From contig VHBA01000013.1 of the NCBI GenBank assembly GCA_016872175.1, positions 1-50,821 of the forward strand: DNA of 50,821 bases, written 5' to 3'. The stretch's first letter is position 1; each line of letters begins with the position of its first letter. Positions 1 to 7,487 of this stretch are shown here, in pieces. A model generated the notes under the pieces. It did no database searches. It saw only the letters and a list, made by a program, of their open reading frames with translations, and was not told the DNA's origin. Both the position numbers and the translations under genes were made by a program. Origin of the DNA: Sphingomonadales bacterium (GTDB lineage Bacteria > Bacteroidota > Bacteroidia > NS11-12g > UBA955).

Positions 1-433
1 AATTGCCTTTGAAATTGTAACGCTCGAAGAAAATATGGTTGAGGATTTTTATTTTGTCATGGGGATTGGAGGCGTTGTACAGCGACATCCAGGCATCCAG
101 ACGCATTTTCTCCACAAAGTTTACCACCAGCGATTCATCCAGCCCTGGGTAATGGATTTTACTTGCCAGCAGGTATGCCTGCAGCAGGGATTTGTCATCC
201 GATTTTAGCCATGCATCAAAACCGGCCGACAGTTCTTTGTTCTGAATATCGCGGATAATTTGTTCGATGCGTCCGGCTCGGACAGGATCCTGATTGGTAA
301 GCCAGTATTGCTCCAGTACTGGTATAATTGGCGCACCTTCGGACAGCAGGCGACCGGCTACGGTGCCTACCACCTGCTCATCGGTATCGTCGAGCAGGTA
401 TAACATGGCTTTCAGTTCGGATTCCGAAATCAT
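1..433 (-). CDS. SirB1-like transglutaminase-family protein, N-terminal part (cut by window edge)
   Basis: An open frame starts at ATG 433 and runs leftward off the window with no stop, giving about 144 codons. The first 120 residues are helical and HEAT-like (MISESELKAMLYLLDDTDEQ...), as in family members that carry a short helical repeat before the core. The last visible residues (LNHIFFERYNFKGN) match the segment that opens the transglutaminase-like core of SirB1-type proteins (Transglut_core2), where a conserved 'LF-E-gF-GN' precedes the catalytic region. The Cys/His/Asp residues would lie beyond the edge, so activity cannot be judged. Many SirB1-type proteins have unknown substrates. The family call rests on this one motif plus architecture. 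Confidence 0.6.
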   Translation of the reverse strand, partial: MISESELKAMLYLLDDTDEQVVGTVAGRLLSEGAPIIPVLEQYWLTNQDPVRAGRIEQIIRDIQNKELSAGFDAWLKSDDKSLLQAYLLASKIHYPGLDESLVVNFVEKMRLDAWMSLYNASNPHDKIKILNHIFFERYNFKGN

Positions 434-489
434 GCGGGTGAATAATCAAATATAGGGAATTTTGGGGAGAAATGCAAATGGGGTTATGT

Positions 490-531
490 CCGGTAGGTCT
501 CACTCCGCTGCGCTCCGTAAAGACCAACCGG
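490..531. repeat. imperfect inverted repeat in intergenic region
   Basis: Left arm CCGGTAGGTCT (490-500) and right arm AGACCAACCGG (521-531) pair with one mismatch around a 20-base loop. The loop holds GCTGCGCTCCG (507-517), which is repeated in inverted, slightly altered form at 546-556 (CGGAGCGCCGC). The two inverted repeats are therefore interleaved. This looks like a decayed dispersed palindromic element rather than a gene. No frame crossing it resembles a protein. Confidence 0.5.
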
Positions 532-570
532 CGGAAAAACATTAGCGGAGCGCCGCAGGTGTGGTCCAGC

Positions 571-611
571 GGTTAGATTTGACAACTTTTGGAAAGTTGT
601 CAAATCTGACC
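571..611 (-). terminator. long stem-loop downstream of topA, probable transcription terminator
   Basis: AGATTTGACAACTTT (575-589) and AAAGTTGTCAAATCT (593-607) form a perfect 15-bp stem with a 3-base loop. Three more pairs extend the stem outward past a G-U position. It begins 31 bases past the topA stop and is the last structure before the next minus-strand gene. There is no U tract on either strand, so termination is inferred from position and stability. It could equally be a dispersed palindrome. Confidence 0.55.
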
Positions 612-641
612 ACTACAAAGAGCCACAACCAATCTTTACTT

Positions 642-3119
642 TTAACGGCGGGCGGCGGGCTTTTTATCCGGTGCGGTTTTCACCAGATCCATTACCTCTT
701 CATAGGTAAGGTCTTCGGGTTTTTTGCCCGATGGAATTTTTACATTCTTTTTGCCGTGGCTGATATAAGGACCGTATTGTCCCTTAACAATTTGCAAGGT
801 TTTATCCTGGTCAAATGTTTTTATAATTTTGGCCTTCTCCCCTTCTTTCTTGGCTTCAATGAGCGGTATGGCCTCTTCCAGTGTAAATGCAGCTGGGTTG
901 CTTCCATTGGGCAAACTAACAAACAATTCACCAAATTTGATATAGGGCCCGAAACGACCTTTGTTTATGGATAATTTTTGACCATCATACTCCCCTATTT
1001 CCATGGGGAACTGAGGCTCATTGGCCAGGTTTTGAAGAAATACTTCCGCATCTTCCGCTGAAAAGGCAATCAGGTCCTCGCCTTTGGGCAGACTATGAAA
1101 TTTTTCACCAACCTTCAGGTAAGGCCCGTAGCGGCCCACAGCCACAGTAACTTCAGTTCCGTTTGAAAGCATCAATTTCTTGGGCAATTCAAACAATTTC
1201 AGTGCATCTTCCAGAGATACATTTTCCATGGTCATTCCATGGGGAATGCTAGCAAAGCGCTGGGGCTGCCCATCGTCGCGGTTACCTATTTGTACCATCG
1301 GACCATATTGCCCCAGACGTACCAGTACAGTTCTTCCGGATTGCGGATCCTGCCCCAGAATTCGTTCGCCGGTAACGCGGACTGCTGTTTCAACTGTACG
1401 CTGAATATTTGCTGCAAAAGGATCGTAAAAGGTCTGCAGCATATCCTGCCAACCCATATTGCCTTCTGCAATTTCGTCAAATTCTTTTTCAACAGAAGCC
1501 GTAAAGCCATAATCCATGATCTGATCAAAATGTTGCAACAGAAAATCGGTAACGAGCATTCCCATATCGGTAGGAAACAGTTTTTTCTTTTCTGCCCCGA
1601 AATTTTCAGATTTTACTTCCCGTTTGATACCGCTTTTGTTCATCAGCACAGAAATAAAGTTGCGGGTTTTACCATCGCGGGATTCGGAGGTAACATAGCC
1701 TCGTTTTTGTATGGTGCTGATGGTGGGTGCGTAAGTTGACGGACGACCAATACCCAGTTCTTCCAGTTTCTTTACCAGTGCGGCTTCCGAGTATCTGGCA
1801 GCCGGACGACTGAATCGCTCTTCTGCTTTAATTTCGGTATAATTCAGGCTGTCGTTGATGTTCACACGGGGCAGCACACCTTCTTCATCCTTTTCACCGT
1901 CATCATCGTTGCTTTCGATGTAAAGCCGCAGAAAACCATCAAATTTGATCACTTCACCTTCAGCTACAAAAATTTCACCGTTGGCTGAATTTCCAATGCT
2001 GATGGTGGTTTTCTCCAGGTCGGCGGTTTTCATTTGAGAAGCCACAGCCCTTTTCCAGATAAGGTCGTATAGTTTTTTCTGCTGAGGATCATCACCGGCA
2101 GCAGTTTTGTCAAAATAGGTGGGGCGTATGGCTTCGTGAGCTTCCTGGGCACTTTCGTTTTTGTTGCTGAACTTGCGTGTCTGGCTGTATTCAGGACCGA
2201 ACATGGCCGTAATCTGGTCTTTGGCAGCACCCACGGCCAACTGACTCAGGTTTACCGAATCGGTACGCATGTAGGTAATGTGACCATTTTCGTATAGGCG
2301 CTGCGCCAGCGACATGGTTTTGGATACATCATACCCCAATTTGCGGGAAGCTTCCTGTTGTAATGTGCTCGTAGTGAAAGGCGGAGCCGGATTTCTGTGC
2401 GTGGGTTTAACTTCGGTATTCAGGACCTTGAAATCGGCAGGCTGCACCTGATTAAGAAACGCCACCGCTTCATTTTCAGTTTTGAATTTGCGGCTCAATT
2501 CCGCCTTTAGGGTTTTGCCTTCCTTGGTAGTAAATAGTGCGGTAACCTTAAATTCCGAATGGCTCTCAAAAGCATTGATTTCTCTTTCGCGTTCCACAAT
2601 AAGGCGAACGGCCACGGACTGAACGCGTCCGGCAGACAAGCCCCTGCTAACCCTGCGCCAAAGAATGGGCGACAGTTCAAAACCTACCAAACGGTCCAGC
2701 ACACGGCGTGCTTGCTGCGCATCTACCAGGTATTTATCTATTTTCCGCGGGTTTTCTACTGCCTTTAATATGGCCGGCTTGGTTATTTCATTAAAAACAA
2801 TGCGTTTGGTGCTTTCATCTTTCAGTCCAAGTGTTTCAAACAAGTGCCAGCTAATGGCTTCTCCCTCACGGTCTTCGTCCGTTGCGAGCCACACCACTTC
2901 GGCCTCCTGGGCCATTTTTTTCAGTTTTTTTACCAGTTCTTTTTTGTCTGAATCAATCTCGTATTTGGGTTTGAAACCATTTTTGATGTCTATGGCATTA
3001 TCTCCGCGGCTTAGGTCGCGGATATGACCCATGCTAGATGTAACAGTGTACCCGGCACCCAGGTACTTTCCAATGGTTTTGGCTTTCGCCGGTGACTCAA
3101 CAATTACGAGGTTCTTCAT
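642..3119 (-). CDS. topA: DNA topoisomerase I (type IA)
   Basis: Relaxes negatively supercoiled DNA by single-strand cleavage through a 5'-phosphotyrosine. The 825-residue protein opens with a Toprim domain (VESPAKAKTIGKYL, with acidic E8) and the DxD metal motif in DEDREGE near residues 81-87. It continues into the type IA core, with 'LSAGRVQSVA' near 161-170 and the catalytic tyrosine in ITYMRTDSVN (Y283). Instead of cysteine zinc ribbons, the C-terminus has four short repeats, each centred on G-(R/Q)-(Y/F)-GP(Y/M). These resemble the Toprim C-terminal repeats common in this phylum. The basic tail is KKPAARR. A TAnnTTTG box lies 38 bases upstream of the ATG, inside the end of the preceding protease gene, so topA probably has its own promoter. 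Confidence 0.97.
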   Translation of the reverse strand: MKNLVIVESPAKAKTIGKYLGAGYTVTSSMGHIRDLSRGDNAIDIKNGFKPKYEIDSDKKELVKKLKKMAQEAEVVWLATDEDREGEAISWHLFETLGLKDESTKRIVFNEITKPAILKAVENPRKIDKYLVDAQQARRVLDRLVGFELSPILWRRVSRGLSAGRVQSVAVRLIVEREREINAFESHSEFKVTALFTTKEGKTLKAELSRKFKTENEAVAFLNQVQPADFKVLNTEVKPTHRNPAPPFTTSTLQQEASRKLGYDVSKTMSLAQRLYENGHITYMRTDSVNLSQLAVGAAKDQITAMFGPEYSQTRKFSNKNESAQEAHEAIRPTYFDKTAAGDDPQQKKLYDLIWKRAVASQMKTADLEKTTISIGNSANGEIFVAEGEVIKFDGFLRLYIESNDDDGEKDEEGVLPRVNINDSLNYTEIKAEERFSRPAARYSEAALVKKLEELGIGRPSTYAPTISTIQKRGYVTSESRDGKTRNFISVLMNKSGIKREVKSENFGAEKKKLFPTDMGMLVTDFLLQHFDQIMDYGFTASVEKEFDEIAEGNMGWQDMLQTFYDPFAANIQRTVETAVRVTGERILGQDPQSGRTVLVRLGQYGPMVQIGNRDDGQPQRFASIPHGMTMENVSLEDALKLFELPKKLMLSNGTEVTVAVGRYGPYLKVGEKFHSLPKGEDLIAFSAEDAEVFLQNLANEPQFPMEIGEYDGQKLSINKGRFGPYIKFGELFVSLPNGSNPAAFTLEEAIPLIEAKKEGEKAKIIKTFDQDKTLQIVKGQYGPYISHGKKNVKIPSGKKPEDLTYEEVMDLVKTAPDKKPAARR

Positions 3120-3149
3120 CTTTAAAAAAATAACGGTTTAACAAAAAAT

Positions 3150-5261
3150 TTAGGGCGCAAAGGTAATGGGTTTGGTAATGAACCCGTTCCTTGTTTGGAT
3201 GCGAACCAGATAAATTGTACCGTTATCCACAGCGAGATTACCTAAGGTAATTAATGACTTACCCACAGGCATATATTTTTTACTTATGGTTTGAATTACC
3301 CTTCCCTGCACATCGCAGATATCGATATTAACCGGCATGCCCACCGTGAGGTTTAGTTCCAATGTGGCGCTTTCCCGAGCAGGATTGGGGTAAATAGCGG
3401 CTTTCACTTCGTCGGTCTCAACGGTATGCGTTCCTGTATACCACTGGCTTACGTTAATATCATCCAGCCAAACGGAATTACCTGCATTGCTGATAACATC
3501 AAAACGGAAAATGGCATTTTTGACGGTATCCAGTCGGTTTATGGAAGACAGTGATGGAAGTGAGAGAAGCTTCCATTGGCTTTTGCTTACCGGAACAAAC
3601 CCGGGTTTAGATGTTCCGCCGGAGTAGGCAAGTCCGGTGCCGGAGCGTTCTAGAAGTTGGTTAAATGAATTACCACAATCAGTAGATACGTATAGTCTTA
3701 AAACTTCTGTTGCTGTTGCATCTGCCGTTGGTAATGCATATGCCGCATAGAAAGAAAGACGTGCTGGCAGGCCGAGTTTGCCCAGCTTACTAAGATCATA
3801 AGGAGGTGTGCGGAAACTAAATACTGTTCCGGCAGCTACCGATGATGTAATTTTTGCCTGATAACTTTTACTGCCGGTGTAGGCAACCGTATCCGCCACA
3901 GCCCATCTGGCGCCAACAGGCGAAAGGTGTAAGTAGCCTCTTGAAACAGGATCACTTTCAAATTTTTCTTCTGCGTTGGGGTAAAGGGCGGCATCAGGAC
4001 CAATTACTTCAATGTAATCAGTTACGGATGAGGTGTTGCTTCCTTTTGCATTCTGAACCGTGAGAGAAACGGGATATTTACCGGCTGTTTGGTAAACTAC
4101 TACAGGCGACTCAGCTGTTGATGAGGGTGATGAAGAACCGGTTAGTGTCCAGCTGCGGGCGGTTACAGTTGCTTTGCAGCTAACATCATAAAAAGTAACG
4201 GGCTCTCCCGCACATACGACACGGTTTGAAGAAGAGAACGCCGCTGTGGGCGGTGTAGCTGAGTTTGGTGTAATACCCGTTGCCAGCAGATTGGCTGCAG
4301 AAACATTGCTTGATCGTGGAGCTTTTACCAGATAGCTGTGCATGATAGCTTTTTGCTGCAGGGTAAACATTGCCATGCAGTTTCCATCACTGTAATCCAT
4401 ATAATTTTCCCACTGGTCGGGAAGGTTTGGGTTGTCGGTTGCGCAGCTGTTGCCATTGGCCGGGCAGTTGGCATTGGTGAATGTTGAAGCCACAGGCGGA
4501 GTATCATCGCAGTTGTCCTGAGAATTACAGCCGCCTTGAAATGTATGAAACAGTCCGAGCCAGTGCCCAATCTCATGGGTCAGCGTTCTGCCGCTATCGC
4601 CGGGCACAGCCGTACCAATGGTTCCAACTCGATCGTTTCGTACTACTATACCGTCAACAAGGGCAGAGGTTGCAAATGGAAAGACGGCATAACCAAGGGT
4701 AATACCCTGACCCGAAGAGCCAATGCTGGTTACCACCCAGATATTCAGGTATTTGGTGTAATCCCAGCGCACCAGCGATTTTACTTTGGCATTTGCCTGA
4801 TCTACTTCTACACCGAATGGGCTGTAGACGCGGTTAATTCCATCGGTACATTTACCTGCAGGATCAATATTCGCCAATTTAAAATCTATTTGGCAGTCTG
4901 CGGCGACAGCGGTAAACTGACTTCGAATTTTACTACGGTTGGGATTCAAAAAATTGAAGTCCTGGTTTAAAATTCTTACCTGATCCAGTATTTGTTCACG
5001 GCTGATATTTTCGGGACCGTTGGTATGAATAACATGAAAAACCACGGGGATGGTGTATTTGGCGGCTCTGCGTGTTGGGTTTTTAGCAGCGGCACGCGCC
5101 TCCTGTGAGTGCGCCTCGCGTTTTACCGCAAGTGAAGGATCATCCTTAAGCATCTGCTGATACAGAAGCTCAGTTCCGCATGAATGCTCATGATGAAACT
5201 GGGCGGAAATTTTGATGGAAAAGACACTCAACAGTGTCAATACAGTAGTAATTCTCTTCAT
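3150..5261 (-). CDS. secreted M43 (pappalysin-like) zinc metalloprotease with PKD and T9SS sorting domains
   Basis: Exported endopeptidase of about 703 residues. A Sec signal (MKRITTVLTLLSVFSIKISAQ) starts it. The zinc site HEIGHWLGLFH (about residues 229-239) has the HExxHxxGxxH form of M43 cytophagalysin/pappalysin enzymes. It is followed by many cysteines and DNWENYMDYS-type residues including the Met-turn (YMDYSDGNCMAMF). A PKD domain lies near 330-420, then a jelly-roll-like region (about 430-600), and a C-terminal sorting domain beginning AAIYPNPARESA. The protein should cross the outer membrane by T9SS and be attached or released. Start: a frame 12 bases longer begins at TTG 5273, but that codon overlaps a TAnnTTTG box, so ATG 5261 is preferred. 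The substrate cannot be told from the sequence. Confidence 0.9.
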   Translation of the reverse strand: MKRITTVLTLLSVFSIKISAQFHHEHSCGTELLYQQMLKDDPSLAVKREAHSQEARAAAKNPTRRAAKYTIPVVFHVIHTNGPENISREQILDQVRILNQDFNFLNPNRSKIRSQFTAVAADCQIDFKLANIDPAGKCTDGINRVYSPFGVEVDQANAKVKSLVRWDYTKYLNIWVVTSIGSSGQGITLGYAVFPFATSALVDGIVVRNDRVGTIGTAVPGDSGRTLTHEIGHWLGLFHTFQGGCNSQDNCDDTPPVASTFTNANCPANGNSCATDNPNLPDQWENYMDYSDGNCMAMFTLQQKAIMHSYLVKAPRSSNVSAANLLATGITPNSATPPTAAFSSSNRVVCAGEPVTFYDVSCKATVTARSWTLTGSSSPSSTAESPVVVYQTAGKYPVSLTVQNAKGSNTSSVTDYIEVIGPDAALYPNAEEKFESDPVSRGYLHLSPVGARWAVADTVAYTGSKSYQAKITSSVAAGTVFSFRTPPYDLSKLGKLGLPARLSFYAAYALPTADATATEVLRLYVSTDCGNSFNQLLERSGTGLAYSGGTSKPGFVPVSKSQWKLLSLPSLSSINRLDTVKNAIFRFDVISNAGNSVWLDDINVSQWYTGTHTVETDEVKAAIYPNPARESATLELNLTVGMPVNIDICDVQGRVIQTISKKYMPVGKSLITLGNLAVDNGTIYLVRIQTRNGFITKPITFAP
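3158..3165 (-). promoter_or_regulatory. TAnnTTTG promoter box for topA
   Basis: TACCTTTG on the minus strand fits the Bacteroidota -7 consensus TAnnTTTG. Its last base is 38 bases from the topA ATG. It lies inside the final codons of the upstream M43 protease gene, so a chance coding match is possible. Confidence 0.4.
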
Positions 5262-5270
5262 GTTTGGCTG

Positions 5271-5278
5271 CAAAAATA
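5271..5278 (-). promoter_or_regulatory. TAnnTTTG promoter box for the M43 protease gene
   Basis: TATTTTTG on the minus strand, 9 bases before ATG 5261. Transcription should begin a few bases downstream of the box, leaving a leader of only a few bases. The position also argues against the longer TTG start at 5273. Confidence 0.6.
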
Positions 5279-5333
5279 ACCTTTTTGCTACAGCATGGTT
5301 TTGAAATTTTGCATGGATGACATTTATATGACC

Positions 5334-5702
5334 TCAATCTCCAAGGGGAAAGAATGCATCGGGATGATAATAAAGGTGGCGGCTGAAAGAGGTTAGCACA
5401 ATAGAAATCACATCAAACCTAAGGGGACCATCGTGTGGAAATTTCCTTAGATAACGCTGAGCTGCAAGGATAAGTTTCTTTTGTTTACCGGCATTCACCA
5501 TATCCTCAGGGTGCATATTACCTGACTTGTCATATCTGGATTTAACCTCAATAAATATAATTCTATTGCCGTCTTTGGCAATAATGTCAATCTCGAGATG
5601 TCCTGTTCTCCAGTTTCTGTGTAGCACCTCAAAACCTTTGTACAATAAAAATTCTGCCGCTTGGCTTTCTCCGTTTTCACCAGTTTGTTGTGAAGAACCC
5701 AT
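5334..5702 (-). CDS. YraN family (UPF0102) predicted endonuclease
   Basis: 122-residue protein of the YraN/UPF0102 family, which has the restriction-endonuclease-like (PD-(D/E)XK) fold. Visible motif: G-H-L-E-I-D-I-IAKDGNRIIFIEVKSR, giving the acidic residue, the spaced D and the E-x-K pair. The N-terminus GENGESQAAEFLLYKGFEVLHRNWR matches the family's 'G...E..A..yL...Gy.il.rN.r' opening. A frame open to 5813 exists, but the added 37 residues are not family-like and would overlap lipB, so ATG 5702 is chosen. A TAnnTTTG box sits 5 bases upstream. The cellular role of the family is not settled; a link to DNA repair or recombination is often assumed. Confidence 0.88.
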   Translation of the reverse strand: MGSSQQTGENGESQAAEFLLYKGFEVLHRNWRTGHLEIDIIAKDGNRIIFIEVKSRYDKSGNMHPEDMVNAGKQKKLILAAQRYLRKFPHDGPLRFDVISIVLTSFSRHLYYHPDAFFPLGD

Positions 5703-5707
5703 ACAAA

Positions 5708-5715
5708 CAAATATA
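5708..5715 (-). promoter_or_regulatory. TAnnTTTG promoter box for the YraN gene
   Basis: TATATTTG on the minus strand, exactly 5 bases before ATG 5702. If transcription starts the usual few bases after the box, the mRNA is leaderless. It is divergent from a box for lipB 38 bases away. Confidence 0.6.
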
Positions 5716-5752
5716 CAATATTTTCTACAAAAAAGCAAGGGGTGAAATTTCG

Positions 5753-5760
5753 TAATTTTG
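5753..5760 (+). promoter_or_regulatory. TAnnTTTG promoter box for the lipB operon
   Basis: TAATTTTG on the plus strand, exactly 5 bases before ATG 5766. Like the divergent YraN promoter, this spacing predicts a leaderless or nearly leaderless transcript. It also argues against the upstream in-frame start codon at 5742. Confidence 0.6.
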
Positions 5761-5765
5761 CAGCT

Positions 5766-6452
5766 ATGCAAACATGCAATCTGCTGAATCTGGGTACGAT
5801 GGACTACAAGCAAGCCTGGGACATGCAGCTGGCATTATTTCAGGAAAAGATAGAATTGAAAGCCGCCGGTGGAAACCCCAACCATGATTTAATTTTCGTT
5901 GAACATCCGCATGTGTATACGTTTGGTAAAAGCGCAGAGAGAAAAAACCTGCTGGCAGACAGTGAAACCCTTACCCGTATTGGTGCCGGGGTTTATGATA
6001 TAGAACGCGGCGGAGACATTACCTACCATGGTCCCGGTCAGCTTGTGGCTTACCCGATTTTTGATCTGGAGCAACTGGGCATTGGGGTCAAAGCCTTTGT
6101 AGAAGGGATAGAGACAGCCATTATACGCACCCTGGCAGAATGGAATATTGTGGCAGAGACCATACCCGGCAGAATCGGGGTATGGATTGACAAGGATAAA
6201 CCCAACGAGCGTAAGATAGCAGCCATTGGTATCAAATGCAGCCGTTTTGTCAGTATGCATGGGCTAGCGCTGAATGTGAGTACCAACCTGGAAATGTTTG
6301 GCCACATTGTACCCTGTGGCATTTCAGACAAGATGGTATGCAGTATGGAAGGTGAGCTTGGCCGACAAATTGACATGTTGGTCGTAAAAAACACTTTGGG
6401 CAAGCATTTTGCCTCTATATTTGGAATACAATTTAACAATGAACCGCAATAA
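5766..6452 (+). CDS. lipB: octanoyl-[ACP]:protein N-octanoyltransferase
   Basis: Moves octanoate from octanoyl-ACP to the lipoyl domains of 2-oxoacid dehydrogenases and the glycine cleavage H protein, the first step of endogenous lipoate synthesis. The 228-residue protein carries the signature RGGDITYHGPGQ (about 81-92), then IAAIGIKCSRFVSMHGLALN with the conserved Lys (about 157), and PCGI with the acyl-accepting Cys (about 184). Start: ATG 5766 gives a family-like N-terminus (MQTCNLLNLGTMDYKQAWDMQ), whereas the longer frame from 5742 runs across the promoter box. Its end overlaps lemA by 14 bases, so lipB leads a four-gene transcription unit. Confidence 0.95.
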   Translation: MQTCNLLNLGTMDYKQAWDMQLALFQEKIELKAAGGNPNHDLIFVEHPHVYTFGKSAERKNLLADSETLTRIGAGVYDIERGGDITYHGPGQLVAYPIFDLEQLGIGVKAFVEGIETAIIRTLAEWNIVAETIPGRIGVWIDKDKPNERKIAAIGIKCSRFVSMHGLALNVSTNLEMFGHIVPCGISDKMVCSMEGELGRQIDMLVVKNTLGKHFASIFGIQFNNEPQ

Positions 6453-7035
6453 CATTATTTTACTTTCAGTGGTAGGCTTTTTTGCCATCATTCTCTTCTG
6501 GGGTTGCAACAAGTACAACGGGATCATCAAACAGGATGAAAACGTTAAAAATGCCTGGGGCAATGTGCAAACACAATATCAGCGCAGGGCAGATTTGATT
6601 CCTGCACTTATCAGAACCGTTCAAGAAGCCGGAAAGAACGAAAAAGGCATTCTTGAATCCGTTACCAAAGCAAGAGCAGGTATTACCGAAGCCAAAGATG
6701 AAATCGGAAATGCTAAGACACCGGCAGATCTTGAACGCGCCAATGCGAAAATTAACAGTGCCTTTACCCTAGCTGTTGAGGCGTATCCTCAGGTAAGAAG
6801 TACAGAAGCCTATCTGAAGCTACAGGATGAGATGCCTGGAACTGAGAACAGAATTGCAACGGCAAGATCAGATTACAACAATACTGTTAGGCAATACAAC
6901 GTGGCTGTCCGCACTTTCCCCGGCAGCATTGTTGCGGGTTTTGGAGGATTTACCGTAAAGGATGAATTCAAAGCCGAAGATGGCAGTGAAAAGGCACCCG
7001 ATTACGACAAGGCCTGGGACAAAGGCAAGGAGTAA
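6439..7035 (+). CDS. lemA: LemA family membrane protein
   Basis: 198-residue LemA-family protein: one N-terminal membrane segment (NNIILLSVVGFFAIILFWGC) followed by a long helical, coiled-coil-prone domain with the family opening VKNAWGNVQTQYQRRADLIPAL. The molecular role is not established. LemA proteins are recurrently encoded with TPM-domain proteins, as here. Start: ATG 6439 puts the hydrophobic segment at the N-terminus; a 10-residue longer frame (6409) is not family-like. A cysteine in the membrane segment (FWGC) might be lipidated, but the preceding residues fit a lipobox poorly. Confidence 0.9.
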   Translation: MNRNNIILLSVVGFFAIILFWGCNKYNGIIKQDENVKNAWGNVQTQYQRRADLIPALIRTVQEAGKNEKGILESVTKARAGITEAKDEIGNAKTPADLERANAKINSAFTLAVEAYPQVRSTEAYLKLQDEMPGTENRIATARSDYNNTVRQYNVAVRTFPGSIVAGFGGFTVKDEFKAEDGSEKAPDYDKAWDKGKE

Positions 7036-7040
7036 GCACC

Positions 7041-7487
7041 GTGTTTTCTTTGTTTCGAAAACAAGCTGAACCGGCCATAGACGAACAGGCTGTGTTAAAT
7101 GCTATACGTAATGCCGAAAGCCTTTCAAGGGCCGAGATTCGGGTGCATTTGGCAGCAAACACAAATACCAATAATGCGCTTGAGGCAGCCAAGCATGTAT
7201 TTGCCAAACTGGGAATGCACCGAACTGAGTTGCGCAACGGTGTTTTGATATTTGTTTGTTTTCGCGAAAAGAAGTTTGCCATAATGGGTGATATTGGCAT
7301 ACACCAATATGTTACAGATGTATTTTGGGAAACTGTTAAGGCAGAAATGCAGGAACTGCTGAAACAAGAGAAATATACCGAGGCTATTTGCCATGGCATA
7401 CAGCGTGCCGGGGAAAAATTGCAACTCCACTTCCCCGCCGGAAATGATAATCCCGATGAACTGAGCAATGAAATATCAAGGGATTAA
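7041..7487 (+). CDS. TPM-domain protein without signal peptide
   Basis: 148 residues, starting with GTG 7041 just after the lemA stop. The sequence (LSRAEIRVHLAAN..., NGVLIFVCFREKKFAIMGDIGIHQYV) follows the TPM fold of YgcG/TLP18.3-type proteins: an alternating beta-alpha core with a conserved 'GVLif....kk.ai.gd.Gi' strand pair. It lacks a signal peptide and a membrane segment, so it is probably cytoplasmic, unlike the next gene product, which carries the same domain. TPM proteins have been reported as phosphatases or as photosystem repair factors in plants. The function here is unknown. The end overlaps the next gene by 20 bases, suggesting coupled translation. Confidence 0.82.
   Translation: MFSLFRKQAEPAIDEQAVLNAIRNAESLSRAEIRVHLAANTNTNNALEAAKHVFAKLGMHRTELRNGVLIFVCFREKKFAIMGDIGIHQYVTDVFWETVKAEMQELLKQEKYTEAICHGIQRAGEKLQLHFPAGNDNPDELSNEISRD

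Noticed and set aside
556-590. A tRNA-like stretch (GGTCCAGCGGTTAGAT) resembling an acceptor plus D-arm
   Set aside because: No anticodon or T-arm follows; the sequence instead enters the 15-bp palindrome.
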